From Pterois miles (taxonomy: Eukaryota; Chordata; Actinopteri; Perciformes; Scorpaenidae), in contig CAMQGK010000318.1 in the NCBI GenBank assembly GCA_947000775.1, positions 6,470,501-6,534,500 on the forward strand: a DNA stretch of 64,000 nucleotides. Direction: 5' to 3'. Both the position numbers and the translations under genes were made by a program. A model generated the notes under the pieces. The model made no database searches, was not told where the DNA came from, and worked only from the letters and a program-made list of their open reading frames with translations. Below are positions 11,968 to 22,341 of the stretch, one piece after another. Within the stretch, counting starts at the first letter, position 1, and every line of letters starts with the position of its first letter.

Positions 11968-14084
11968 TAAAACAAGAGTTTAATTGCCATCTCATTAATA
12001 GAATCAATAATTGATTTAAAAGTCAATAATAATAAATCAATTAATAAAATCAGATGAATTGTTGTTGAACTGAATCTACATATTATTTGATTTTAAAAAT
12101 GCATTTATCTTACTTTTTGGCCCAGTTTTCCTCTTCACCTGTATTGAAGAAATGCACTTTTGATTGGTGTGTTTGTATTTTCTTCTTTGTTTGGATCCAC
12201 TATATCTGATATGAAGAAGCTGTCATATTTCATCTCAGAGAGAAAAGTGAATAATGAACATCCACCTCTTAGCGTAGGTCAAGTTTGGGTGTCGCAGCAG
12301 AAGGCAGAAATCAAGTGAACCATAACTACGTCCGACAATTTCAGTTTTGTTGCTTGCAATCTGTCTCCCCCTTTCTTCTTTACTACCCCTCTGAGTTGTT
12401 TAATAAAACTGAAATGGCACATAGTGCTACAAGTATTACTGTTACTACTAATAAAAACAACAAACCTTAAATATGTCCATGACTTCCAGTGAAGACTTAT
12501 GGGAAACTTTATGGTAAAAAAACACAGGAGCCTCATACATAATGACTGTGGAGCAATACAGCTAGAGTGGCTGATCTGAGGAGTAACTTACTGTAAATTA
12601 CTTCACACTCCCATTGTAAATTCAAATGTAGTGAGACAGGTCAAATTTCCCTGATATATCATGCTGTAGGCACGCTGTTTGCCTGTTATTTGACACTTGT
12701 CCTTTCTGTCTGTCATGTAATGATGGAGGATGGAGCAGTTATTTCAAAAGTGGGGGCTGTATAAAGAGTAAAGGATACCAAGAAATAAAAAAATAAAAAA
12801 AAGTTGCAGCCATGCTTCATGGCTGTCTTCGAAACAAAACAGATGCGCTTTAATTTATGGCCACTTTCTGTGATTGGAGAAGAAAGCTTAGAATCGATCT
12901 GGGGCCTCTCTCTTTCACCTGTTAAGAGCTTTCCTCGTAATTGGCTGCTGCCGTCACGGCTACTGCCAAAACTGCGGCCTCCTCTGTTGCACAATAGTAT
13001 GTTAAAGTATGTGTAAACTGTGCCTATTTTTCTTCTGCTCTGGCTATTGATTTTTAAATGAAGTATCAAAGAAAATCAATAGTAATCAACAAATAGAAGG
13101 CAACACGCTGTAGTGTCAGATCCTGGGGCACAGCTTAATCACTTTAGACGCCTGTCACAACATGGAGACGAAGGGGAGACGTAAAAAAAAAAGTTGAGAA
13201 CCTGGTTTGAATGGAAAGTGAGTTGTGTGATGAGCCATTTGTCATTAGAGAAGAAGAGGGATGAGGAGAGAGGGATGTCGAGCTTGTCCTACACAAACCT
13301 CTCTTCCTCCTCCTCCTCCTCCTCGCTCTTCCGTCTCTCCCCTGGCCTGTGACAGAGCGCTCACCCATAGTTTGGGGCGATTCATGTAAAAACATTACAG
13401 TATCCCTCAGGCCGGGGATCAGGTTACACCACAGCGAGGCCTTTCCAAAGGAGCCTGTCCAAAATGCTTAATGAATCTCCAAGTGAACTGTGAAACAGGT
13501 AGTCTACCTGCCATTCACTGTCAACACCTAGCCATCTGTCAGCGTCACGTCTCCTTTCTCGCTGCATACCTGAATGTTGAGCCAATAATGTTGGGCCCGT
13601 GTTGGCTAGTTGCACAGACCCACACTCAAAGAAGTCAGTAACCAAACCCTCAATGAGTGATTCATATTTTTTAATAGGTGATGGTAGTCATAGATGGGGG
13701 CCAAACAATGGACCAGTATCTATTAGAAACTTGTTTTCATTGATCGTGTCTTTTCCAGACTATTTTTTTTTCCAAGAGTGTTAATGTATCTGACTTTTTA
13801 GTCATTATTTTGGACCGTCAGTGGAGACACAGTAATACATCACTGTCTGGTTGCGGTGTCCGGTGATTACCTTCCACAGCAGCTGGATTCTTGCGATGTC
13901 ACGAGATTATGTGAGAATCTCAGGATCACAAATCACATGAAAATCCATCTTGTGTGGTTTCAAGTAATGCGTTTGTGGCCCGCAAGCCAGATCTCGGACC
14001 AGTCGGGGTCCTGGGTGGAGCTACTGGCAGCTATTGTTGTGGCTTAGATGTGTGTGATGCAACGCGAAGAGGTGGCCGATTGTT
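11968..14084. other. no gene seen; purine/pyrimidine tract at 13300-13325
   Basis: Non-coding. The block 12795-13015, with TTAATTTATGGCC and CTCGTAATTGGC, is unique and could be regulatory, but the evidence is weak. A (CTC)n tract occurs at about 13304-13325. Frames at 12713-13069 and 13144-13395 are opposed or low-complexity and have no family features. Confidence 0.5.
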
Positions 14085-14812
14085 TGTTCTAAGTAACAAT
14101 GGCGGCTCCTGAAGGGGATAGCGTATATTTACTCTTCTCCCGTCCGGCTTCAGGAAGAGCGTGATTGACAGATGATCCATTCAATCACCTGGCAAGTATT
14201 TTTTTGAAAGTGCCTGCCCTTTACCAAACAGTTGCCAATGATGGCTTCTCAGTGATGTGAAACAAACCATCTAGAGAGTCCAAGCAGGAAGAGCGCCAGG
14301 CTTTCAAGCAATTTTTGTAGTGGCCAAACGGTGGTACTCCAACTTCTATGTCCATCACATGATGCCATTGGGCACCAAAAATACTTTTTCCCCACATACT
14401 TACAATGGGATAAAGACATACTTAAATCAGCGGATGATATTTTTTGAAGGTAAATCAACTTCCCATTACAAATACTTGAATAGCCTTTGTTTTAATCGTT
14501 AGGTCCTAAAAGTTCTAAAATGTACTAATAGCTGAATCCAGAGTTATTTCTCTTCCTCCGTTCATATGAATGAGACCCCGACCGAGGCTGGAGCGAAGCC
14601 TGGGAGGCGGAGTTATGGGAAACGCTACTGCACCTGCTCAATGGGCCCAATGGATGTGGAAAATTACTGGATGATCTGGGTACTTTATCTTAAGGTAGTC
14701 GAGCCATTTTGGCTTCCTGTGCCACTGAGCAGCTTTCATAGGAATAAACAGGCGCCCGCTTCCCAAGCTGTATCCAGTTCTCTTTATACATCCATGGACA
14801 GGTCAGGTTAGT
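14085..14812 (+). repeat. probable dispersed teleost repeat, family J (about 730 bp)
   Basis: From AACAATGGCGGCTCCTGAA through ATTTACTCTTCTCCCGTCCG, TGCCTGCCCTTTACCAA, CTTCTATGTCCATCACATGA, and TGAATGAGACCCCGACCG to TTTATACATCCATGGACAGG, this matches a dispersed sequence I recognise from fish genomes. There is no second copy in the window, no TIR and no target duplication, so class and limits are uncertain and the call rests on recall. The open frames inside it have no recognisable product. Confidence 0.4.
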
Positions 14813-14814
14813 CC

Positions 14815-14950
14815 AGTGATCTAGCGTACTGGTTTACCTGCAATCTCTCCAATTTGGGGGACCTATGATGGGTCCTCTCTTCCTCTATATTTCCTGTCTG
14901 AATCGCTACTCTCTACTGTGATGATCAAATAAAATTATCAGTCTGAAAAA
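14815..14950 (+). mobile_element. possible degenerate SINE remnant
   Basis: TTAGTCCAGTGATCTAGCGT resembles a decayed tRNA-type box A region, and the stretch ends in a TTTCCTGTCTGAAT ... TGATCAAATAAAATTATC tail like the tail of the SINE at 61029-61199 read on its sense strand. No intact box B or target duplication was found. Confidence 0.3.
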
Positions 14951-14976
14951 TCAGTCTGAAAGTTGTAACTGTACAG

Positions 14977-14985
14977 TAGGCTTGT

Positions 14986-15017
<32 letters not shown>

Positions 15018-15433
15018 CCCCGAAATAAAATTTTGTTGTCAATAAATAGTTGGACGTTGGACGCTACAAACTGAAAGTGAATGCATAAGAGAGTTGACAC
15101 ACAAGACGATGGTGGAGGATTTGGTGTCAAGTAAAAGTGCCTGTTTGGCAGTATTTCAGATTTAAACCCAATGCTATAAGGGAACCATAACATTAATAAG
15201 GCAGTTGTTGTGCAGAGGATGGAGCGCCAGTGTTTGCAGCACCAGGTAGACCCAGCAGCAAAAGCTGGGCCGGAGAGGTCAGACACACAGCCACCCGACA
15301 GTAAAGATCATAGTAAGCGCTCTACACATATCATCCGTCATGTTTTCTTGTAAATGTCCGGTGTAATCGGCAACACCGGTGTTGCCACAAGTTTATTAAC
15401 CGGTAGGAAAATTTCCTCACCGTCCCATCCCTG
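14977..15433 (+). mobile_element. hAT-derived fragment with BED-finger-like transposase remnant
   Basis: Flanked by near-identical 8-mers, CTGTACAG at 14969-14976 and CAGTACAG at 15434-15441 (7 of 8). The ends are TAGGCTTGTC and CCCATCCCTG, loosely inverted. A run of 30 T lies at 14988-15017. On the plus strand near 15118-15206, translation gives D-L-V-S-S-K-S-A-C-L-A-V-F and, after a stop and frame change, F-K-P-N-A-I-R-E-P. These resemble the N-terminal region of hAT transposases ahead of the BED zinc finger. The coding remnant is short, so family identity is inferred. Confidence 0.5.
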
Positions 15434-16037
15434 CAGTACAGCATATTATCTGACTGAGCCCAAGAATCAATCAAACAACCTGTGGACAATGCTCTACTGA
15501 GGGTGTTACCATTGGTTTCCCATTAACCTCTCCTTATTTCTGGCCCAATGTCAATCAACCCAGGGAAATCTCTGTTCACTTCCATTCATCCTGAATATAA
15601 AAGGACAGGAAGCCGTGCCAGGCCTCCCTTCAGGCTGCACTCTCTAAGTAAATTTGAAACTGTAGCCAAGTTTATGTTTGTGCCCTTGCAGGTCTGCGGT
15701 GGACCCTCCCTCCCCCCGCTCCTCCACAGTCCTCCCCACCCACCACCACCCACTCCGCCACCAGCAGCAGACTGCTGTGCCAGGCCTCCCTCCAGGCCAC
15801 AGTGCTGAGAAAGTGACAACATAAGGTCCATTCTGTTCCCTGTCACTCACAGCCTCGGGCCCACTGTTAAATAGAAAGGGCTTTTAGAGGCTGTAAATGG
15901 GGAGTGGAAGGAGAGAGGGAGGTGGGTCACAGTGGACATTTCAGTGTGTATGTGTGTGTGCATGCATGCATATAGGGAGTTCTGTGTGTTTGCGTGTGCT
16001 CAAGTGTAGTTTGTGTATGTGAAAAGACTGCACTACG

Positions 16038-16039
<2 letters not shown>
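15434..16039. other. no gene seen; C-rich patch at 15700-15800
   Basis: No convincing exon. GTGCCAGGCCTCCCTTCAGG at about 15616 recurs as GTGCCAGGCCTCCCTCCAGG at about 15778, a short direct repeat. The C-rich interval between them creates long but low-complexity frames on both strands. Confidence 0.45.

Positions 16040-16121
<82 letters not shown>
16040..16121. repeat. (GT)n microsatellite
   Basis: About 41 uninterrupted TG units. Frames read across it as alternating Cys-Val or Thr-His are artefacts. Confidence 0.97.
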
Positions 16122-16123
<2 letters not shown>

Positions 16124-16599
16124 AGCACACCTAAAGAGCGTGCACAGCAGGGAGTTGTGGAAACCGGGCTGCTGTATAGGCGATTAGCCTTTTACTGTAA
16201 ATGGAGCATGCCTTGTAACCTGTGAACACTGCGACTGTGTCCACATGCCTATTGTTATTCACTATTCTTCAGTATCTCGTGCTTTATTTTCAGCGCTAAC
16301 TCCAGGAGTGGCTTTGTTTGCAGCTTGTAAGTGTCTCTCACTTTGTTTCTACAATACATCTCTGTTCAAACAAATGACGTTACATGGGACGTGACGTTTT
16401 ATCATCATCCATGATAATAAATGGCCTGGTTTGTCATCGGGAGTTACGGTAGTGTCTGAGTTACATTTTACATGCAGGCTCATTCAATACCCCTGCACAT
16501 ATTAATTTCTACATGATAACGAACCATGCGACTTAAACTAAACATTCTTCATAGCACGACTGGGTCACTACATGAATGCATGCACTCACAATGCCTTTT
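16122..16599. other. no gene seen
   Basis: Non-coding unique sequence. Two ACGT-core sites (ATGACGTTAC and GACGTGACGTTTTATC) lie at about 16374-16402. Confidence 0.5.
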
Positions 16600-16905
16600 A
16601 AACAGATATATGTCCCCTGTCAGAGCCTGGTAAGCAGCGCTAAAACCAAATTCCTCAGTGATCTCTTTTTATGACAAGAGCTGTCTGCATCAATCCCACA
16701 AAGGGGTGAATGTAGGGACACTTTTGAGTAATTGATTATTAGTTCAGCTTTGAAGCCTTGTGTTTTCCCCCTCTTTTACCCCGGCTGATTACTAATATTT
16801 ATAACCGTCAGCCCATTTAACCGGGACCGGTCTGAGTGTAATATATTGTGTCACAATTGGTCCTCATTTAACCTTGAGGATTGTAAAACTGTCGTGGAGG
16901 AGCAG
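16600..16905. promoter_or_regulatory. candidate conserved non-coding element
   Basis: Unique sequence with clustered homeodomain-like sites: GAGTAATTGATTATTAG near 16727, GGCTGATTACTAATATTTAT near 16784, and CACAATTGG near 16852. There is no repeat signature and no open frame of note. The call is inference; conservation must be tested. Confidence 0.25.
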
Positions 16906-17005
16906 TGTAATATTCACCTTCATGAGGGGGCAAACGACAGTTCACGCTGGGCAAGCCTAAAACTTTGGTTCACAATTCCAGGCAGGTTTGAGTAGCTGGA
17001 ATAGA

Positions 17006-17219
17006 TGTACTAATATTTATTCTGGCAAAAACTGAATTGAAGGCAACTGGACTTAGATTTGTCTCTGAAGACGTTTCGCCCCTTATCCAAGTGGCTTCAT
17101 CTACAAGGGGCGACACGTCTTCAGAGACAAATCTAAGTCCAGTTGTCTTCAATTCATTTTTTGCCAGAATGAATATGACCTGGATGAATGAGAACCTTCA
17201 CAGACTTTGTACTAATATT
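17006..17219. mobile_element. palindromic MITE-like element with 66 bp arms
   Basis: Arms 17019-17084 and 17105-17170 are inverted complements with 63 of 66 positions matching and a 20 bp spacer (ATCCAAGTGGCTTCATCTAC). The body at 17018-17207 is flanked by a perfect 12 bp direct repeat, TGTACTAATATT, at 17006-17017 and 17208-17219, which may be a target duplication. Because the arms mirror each other, both strands encode almost the same 40-residue frame; this is a consequence of the palindrome and not evidence of a protein. The core GAAGACGTTTCGCCCCTTAT is a motif I know from a common fish repeat. Confidence 0.8.
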
Positions 17220-17484
17220 GAAAAATGATATTTTTGAATCCCCACTGATTCAGTTGTAGTCTCCTGGAACAAAATATTGCTCAAAACTTAAGCATATAAG
17301 GCAAAGCCCTGCTTATTTGTTGAAACAAAGTAGGGTTGCACCCCAATCTAAATTAAAAACAACACTATTGTCTGATGAATCCCGGTTGGTATTTTTGTCC
17401 AAATGGTGTAATGAAAACATTGGTCAACATTAAACTTGCAGTTGACAGAATATTTTTGGCATTAGAGAAAAATTCCAAAATAAC

Positions 17485-17661
17485 CTTTTATCCCGCCGTC
17501 CAGCAGTCGATCCCAGCTGACGTTTGACAAAGGCGGGGTACACCCTGGACAGGTTGTCAGTGGGAGGAAGCCGGAGAACCTGAAGAAAACCCACGCCAAC
17601 ATGGGGAGAACATGCAAACTAAACACAGAAGGGCCCCAAGCCGGATTTGAATCCACCATTT
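17485..17661 (-). mobile_element. degenerate, internally deleted SINE, family S1 copy
   Basis: This matches the SINE at 21918-22330: CGATCCCAGCTGA, the CACCCTGGACAGG block, GTGGGAGGAAGCCGGAGAA, AAAACCCACGCC, CATGGGGAGAACATGCAAAC and GAAGGGCCCCAAGCCGG. About 140 bp between GACAGG and GTGGGAGG are missing. The box B relative (complement of GGATTTGAATCC at 17643-17654) remains, but the box A end is lost. Confidence 0.75.
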
Positions 17662-18713
17662 ACGTATGAATTTTCCAGTTTCACGTCAAAGTTGGTATGA
17701 ATTTGCATAAATTATTGATAGTCATAGTATATGGAGCTTAACTTTTACACGTATCTCCTTCTTTCAAGCCAGACAATTCAGCCTCCTTTTCTCTAAAAGT
17801 AAGAAAAAACAAGAACAGAATGGATCCACTGTCAAAGGATTTAAATTCATGTGTGTGTCCCGATGCATTGAGTGCATGAAGAGATACATAAATAACCCTA
17901 AATAAATAATATATTTCTTGCTGTGTGACAGGGAAAACATACAATAATTACTACTGAGGAGATAGAAAGGGGGAAAAAAAGAAAGCACTCTGGCCTGGTG
18001 ATTTGATTATTGTTAATCTATCTGCAGAATACAGAATGTACAAATACACAGTAATACTGAGTAGAAAAAAGAAGTGAACACATGGTTTTGTAAATACAGA
18101 TTTGGAGTACCGCAGGTATCGATGCCCACAAATTCACACATATTCACACAGGCACAAGTTTACATGCTAAACACACTGGACACTATGAGTGGACTTAAAA
18201 TCACAGTTTCATGTTTTTTGTGTCAACATACTGTATTGCCATATTTTTTTTTCCCAAACATCAGTTGTGAAATGAGACTGAATACATCCTTTCTAACTAT
18301 ATATCACAGTATTTAAGTCTTAGAGAAGTCCTGAGACATGATCTGAAACCATAGGTCATACTCCTCTTCCTGGTATAATTATGCATATACTGGACTGTAT
18401 AACCAATTTCTTTTAAGCATTAGTAATCTCCAGAGATCATTTTTTCATATTTTCATTCTTTCTTAATTTCTTTCTTTCTTTTCTTCTTTCTAGTTTTTTG
18501 ATCCTGGTTTCAAAACCCTTGACCCTTTTGTAACCACTTGTACTTCACAAAAATAAAAGTTAGGAAAGAAGTGAGAACAAACTGCTCCTCCTTAATTCCT
18601 TAACACTACATTGGAAGTACACGTTTTCTGCGTGACAGCAGTGATGGATTGACTGTGGCGTGTCGCTGGGTTGTCAGTGGTGAGTGTGATGATAGTCAGC
18701 TGAAGGCTCTCAC
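17662..18713. other. no gene seen
   Basis: AT-rich non-coding sequence with a CTTTC-rich patch at about 18455-18492. The open frames are short and opposed. Confidence 0.5.
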
Positions 18714-18880
18714 CTGTCGCGGCGGAGGCGAAGTGAGGGGACGACTGGCGCCGGCTCAGTCTAAACAGGAGTCGGCCCTCGCTGTCTGAACAGGTCTGCT
18801 TCACACTGAAGAACGTCCCAGGGAGGGAGAGGCCAAGAGACAATCAGAGAGACGGAGGAGAAGCAGCTCAGGAAACACCC
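18714..18880 (-). other. possible minus-strand exon with a consensus splice donor
   Basis: This is a locally GC- and CpG-rich block in AT-rich surroundings. Read on the minus strand it ends GCCGCGACAG and is followed by GTGAGAGCC (complement of 18705-18713), a consensus-quality CAG|GTGAG donor. An ATATATGAAGG stretch lies about 20-30 bp upstream of the block on that strand (near 18889-18899), a weak TATA-like signal. The frame through it (...VKQTCSDSEGRLLFRLSRRQSSPH...) has no recognised family. It could be an untranslated first exon, but no partner exon was identified. Confidence 0.3.
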
Positions 18881-19394
18881 CCTCCTGTCCTTCATATATC
18901 TCTCCTGCTGCTTTTTTTGTTAACGGTTAATTCACACCCTGTCGTTCCTTCCCTACCTTCTATGGTGCAACCCTTTAACATGCCAAGCGTGTAATAAACC
19001 CACTGGTCCACTAGAGGACAACATGTTGCATTTTGCCTCAAGAGGCGTGAATATTACACACATGTATGAAGGTGTCATGCTGGCAAGGGGCAGCAAAACC
19101 ACTCAGGTTTAGGCAGTAAAACCATTTAGTTACGTTTAGTGGTTTAACGTCATGGTTAGGCTTAAAATACATACATAAAGTATGTACAATCTGTATGGAA
19201 ACTACGTAACATAAGTATGGAAAGCATGTCATAAACGTCACTTAAAAACATCTCACAAATGTCAGTAATGTAACTTAAAAAACAAAACACTAGTCTCGAA
19301 AACCAGCCTCCTGAAAAGTCCTATTTGTTCCACCTCCCTCCCGCATAGTAAACGTTTTATTTTACCACACTAACTCTTAGCGTAGCATACTTAC
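18881..19394. repeat. probable old dispersed repeat, class unknown
   Basis: The stretch at 19040-19260 (AAAACCACTCAGGTTTAGGC, TTTAGTTACGTTTAGTGG, AAACTACGTAACATAAG, AACGTCACTTAAAAAC) has the style of a widespread fish repeat rich in TTAGG/ACGTAA segments. No second aligned copy is visible in the window, and limits are unclear. Confidence 0.3.
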
Positions 19395-20001
19395 CAGTGG
19401 GCAACCTCCGGGTCTGAAAAGTGAAGCCAATCCTGAAGTGCCTTAAACTTGCATTCTGTCTAATAGCCAGCAGGGGGCGACTCCTCTGGTTGCAAAAGAA
19501 TTTTGATTATATAGAAGTCTATGAGAAAATGAGCCTACTTCTCACTTGATTTATTACCTCAGTAAACATTATAAACATGAGTTTATGGTCTCAGTCCCTA
19601 GTTTCTTCTTCAATACAGCATGATGTTCTTTTAGTAGGTTATGGTCCCATTTAGAGTCAAATAGACGATAAAGCAGGGTTTGATTTAGGGCGTGGCTACC
19701 TTGTGACTGACAGGTCTAGGAGTTGTCTGTGTTTTTGTATTACAACTTTAACCCTTTAGCAGTGTGTTTTCAGTTCATGAAAGTGAATTGTAACATTTTG
19801 GTTGCTTAAAAATGTCTTATTCGGCGTTCGGTTGTACTTAATTCCACCTTCTCGTGTCACTTCTGGTTGCAAAAAATCCAAGATGACGACGGCCAAAATG
19901 GCAAACTTGAGGCTTCAAAACAGTAGTCCACAAACCAATGGGCTACATTGCGCTGACAACGTCCACCTCTTAAATGGATATATATATACAGTAGAGTATA
20001 T
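19395..20001 (+). mobile_element. hAT-type MITE, family B, copy 1
   Basis: Starts CAGTGGGCAACCTCCGGGTC and runs through GAAGTGCCTTAAACTTGCAT, GCCAGCAGGGGGCGACTCC, TCATTTAGAGTCAAAT-like and CCACAAACCAATGGGC blocks to a TATATACAGT-type end. It aligns over its whole length with 53002-53606 and, inverted, with 22342-22891. No clean 8 bp duplication is left at this copy, and its right end is rearranged (TATATATATACAGTAGAG). No transposase is encoded. Confidence 0.8.
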
Positions 20002-21294
20002 GATATTTATATGGAAGCATTTACATTACAATTAGTATAGACTACATGGTGTACAAATGCCAAAAGCAAGAACAGCTCTTTATTGCACACATTTCCTTTG
20101 CGCATTATCGCATCTGTAGTTTGGTGGAGGAGACTTCCAAAATATTTAAGTTTACATTGAAACAGCAAGGGCGAGGAAGTGTGTTATTGCATCTGTGGTC
20201 ACGTGTTTATTTCACATATACATACATTTCTGGTGTGTGTTCATGCTACACTGCACAGCACGTGGACTTAATGTGGCCACATAAAGGTCTGAACCGTCTG
20301 ATTTCATCTTGATTTGTCAAACACCCTCCCTCCCAGTCTGCAGCGTGACACTGACTCCCAGGCTAGGCGTCTTGTGTGTGGGTGCAAGTGTGAGTGTGTA
20401 TCTGAGCAGGATATGTGTGCGAGAGTGATGGCGGAGACAAACCATCTGTTTGGCTGGATCTGGGTGTGCTTGACATCCCCTCTGCCTTGGCGTGGCTGCC
20501 CTGCAGATGTTTTGGTTGTTTTTAGCGCTGCTTTGTTTTTGATTTCCCCTCGTCTGTTTAGAACTGGAGGGATTACATCCCATCCACTGTGGGACATCTG
20601 AAGAAGCATAAATTAACTCTGTGTTGTGCCTCTTCTGCAAAACTGGCCATTCCTCTTACATTGGGACCAGCAGATTTACAATATTCAGCTATTTCTTTGA
20701 ACACCTGCTGGAATTAAGAACATAGCACAGTGAAAAATTGTTTAACTTGTAGTTGCTCATGTCAGTTAGATCAGCACTGCACTGCACTCCTGGCTTTTCT
20801 GTGGTTATGTGTTAAATTTCATGACTTGTTTGCAGCAGCCTATACAGTTTACTTTCCTGGCTTGGTTGGAGTTATGTTGGCTGTCTTCTCGTTAAATGAT
20901 GCATTTAACAAAGTGTTTGTCTATGTGTTTGTACAGCAGTTTTAAATTGCACATATGATAATATATTGATGCCTTTGGGAAGGATTTGTGTTTGCTTGAG
21001 AGGTCAAGGTCCACGGTCAGCTACAGAACAACAATGCCTTGCAGAAGCACACTTAAGCAGGTTGGAGATTTGCTTTCACAGTGGCTTTGACTGTATGTAA
21101 ATCCCTGCTTTGAAAAGAGGTCTCTTCTTACCCTTTAACTATGTTACCGTCTGAAATATATATTTCTGCTATGCACATTGTGTGAAGCCTGTGGTGTCTG
21201 CAGAGTAATATATCACATGAAAAGAATGTATGCATGTCAAAAGTCAAATTCCTTGTATTTCTGCTGTATACAGTATACTAATGCTGACTCTTAT
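20002..21294. other. no gene seen
   Basis: Overlapping open frames of about 100 codons occur on both strands at 20304-20640. They share the same GC-richer DNA and none shows family motifs, so I treat them as chance frames. The rest is AT-rich and non-coding. Confidence 0.5.
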
Positions 21295-21600
21295 TCAAGG
21301 TCCAGCTGGGTCTCGCTCCCAGGGCGGCAAATACTGAGACTTGGGCAGTAGCCCTCTCCATCTTGATATTTAAGCGTCTGTATGAGACCCACTGGGCTTT
21401 CAGTTAACGCCACTGTAAACCCATCTGTGTCATTATCAGAACAGCGGATGTAGTATTAAGAGCGAGAAAGTCTGCTAAAGGTGGGAGGGAGGGGTGGGTC
21501 AAACAAACACAGGACTTTCACCCAGTGTCCCATATGAAATCAAAAGTTGAGTTCTTTGTTACTGATGATGTTACGTCACTGACGTTGTGTCATTGAGTCG
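21295..21600 (+). repeat. dispersed repeat family H, copy 1
   Basis: CTGTATGAGACCCACTGGGC, then a TTAACGCCACTGTAAACCCA segment, GTGGGTCAAACAAACACAGG and ACTTTCACCCAGTG align in order with 25805-25985. ACGT-core sites occur at its right side: TTACGTCA at 21571-21578, with TGACGTTA at 21601-21608 and TTACGTAA at 21624-21631 just beyond. Confidence 0.6.
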
Positions 21601-21908
21601 TGACGTTACGACCACAGCTTAAATTACGTAACAGACGTACTTATACTGAACGATATTATTGTGACCAGTCTAAGGCACACTTGTGCAATAATCATGCTGT
21701 CTAATCAGCATCTTGATATGCCACATCTGTGAGGTGGATGGGTTATCTCTGCAAAGGAGAAGTGCTCACTAAACAGATTTAGACAAATTTGTGAGCAATA
21801 TTTAAGAGAAAGAGGCCTTTTGTGGCCATAGAAAAAGTCTTAAATGTTTGACTTCAGCACATAAAAAATGGGAGCAAAAACAAAAGTTTTCATATTTTTG
21901 TTTGTCAG
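21601..21908. other. no gene seen
   Basis: Unique or unrecognised DNA between repeat H and the SINE. It begins with two of the three ACGT-core sites described for the preceding repeat. Confidence 0.5.
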
Positions 21909-21917
21909 TGTATTTTA

Positions 21918-22330
21918 CATCCATCCATCCATCCATCCATCCATCCATCCATCCATCCATCCATCCATCGTCAACAGCTTATCCCATTAGGGGTCGCGGG
22001 GGGCTGGCGCCGATCCCAGCTGGCATTGGGCGAAAGCAGGGTTCACCCTGGACAGGTCGCCAGTCCATCGCAGGGCACATAGAGACAGACAACATATAGA
22101 CAGACAACCATTCACGCGCACATCCACACCTACGGGCAATTTAGAGTAATCAATTAACCTAAACAGCATGTCTTTGGACTGTGGGAGGAAGCCGGAGTAC
22201 CCGGAGAAAACCCACGCTTACATGGGGAGAACATACAAACTCCACAACAGAAGAGTCCCAAGCCGGAATCGAGCCTGCGACCCTCTTGCTGTGAGGTGAC
22301 AGCGCTAACCACTGCACCACCGTGCAGCCC
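21918..22330 (-). mobile_element. tRNA-derived SINE, family S1, with (GATG)n tail and target duplication
   Basis: Read on the minus strand, it begins GGGCTGCACGGTGGTGCAGT, with a box A-like TGGTGCAGTGGTTAGC (22304-22319) and box B-like GGCTCGATTCC (22265-22275), the internal RNA polymerase III promoter layout of tRNA-derived SINEs. The body ends in 13 tandem CATC units on the plus strand (21918-21969), i.e. a (GATG)n 3' tail. A perfect 9 bp duplication, TGTATTTTA, flanks it at 21909-21917 and 22331-22339. It probably used the reverse transcriptase of a LINE with the same kind of tail; which LINE cannot be told here. It could alternatively be called a LINE 3' end, but the box A/B pair at the far end favours a SINE. 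Confidence 0.85.
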
Positions 22331-22341
22331 TGTATTTTAAC

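Noticed and set aside
15690..15805. Acceptor-like TGTGCCCTTGCAG followed by an open frame
   Set aside because: The frame is Pro-rich from C-runs, the reverse strand is open too, and no donor follows.
16970..17228. Two nearly identical peptides encoded on opposite strands
   Set aside because: A necessary result of the 66 bp-arm palindrome, not two related genes.
20304..20640. Overlapping 95-107 codon frames on both strands
   Set aside because: All use the same DNA in different phases and none carries a recognisable motif or splice context.
21918..21969. CATC tandem array considered as a CRISPR-like or satellite array
   Set aside because: Four-base units with no spacers; it is the 3' tail of the SINE.
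22260..22330. Second tRNA-like box A/box B pair
   Set aside because: It is the head of a SINE with a (GATG)n tail and a 9 bp target duplication.
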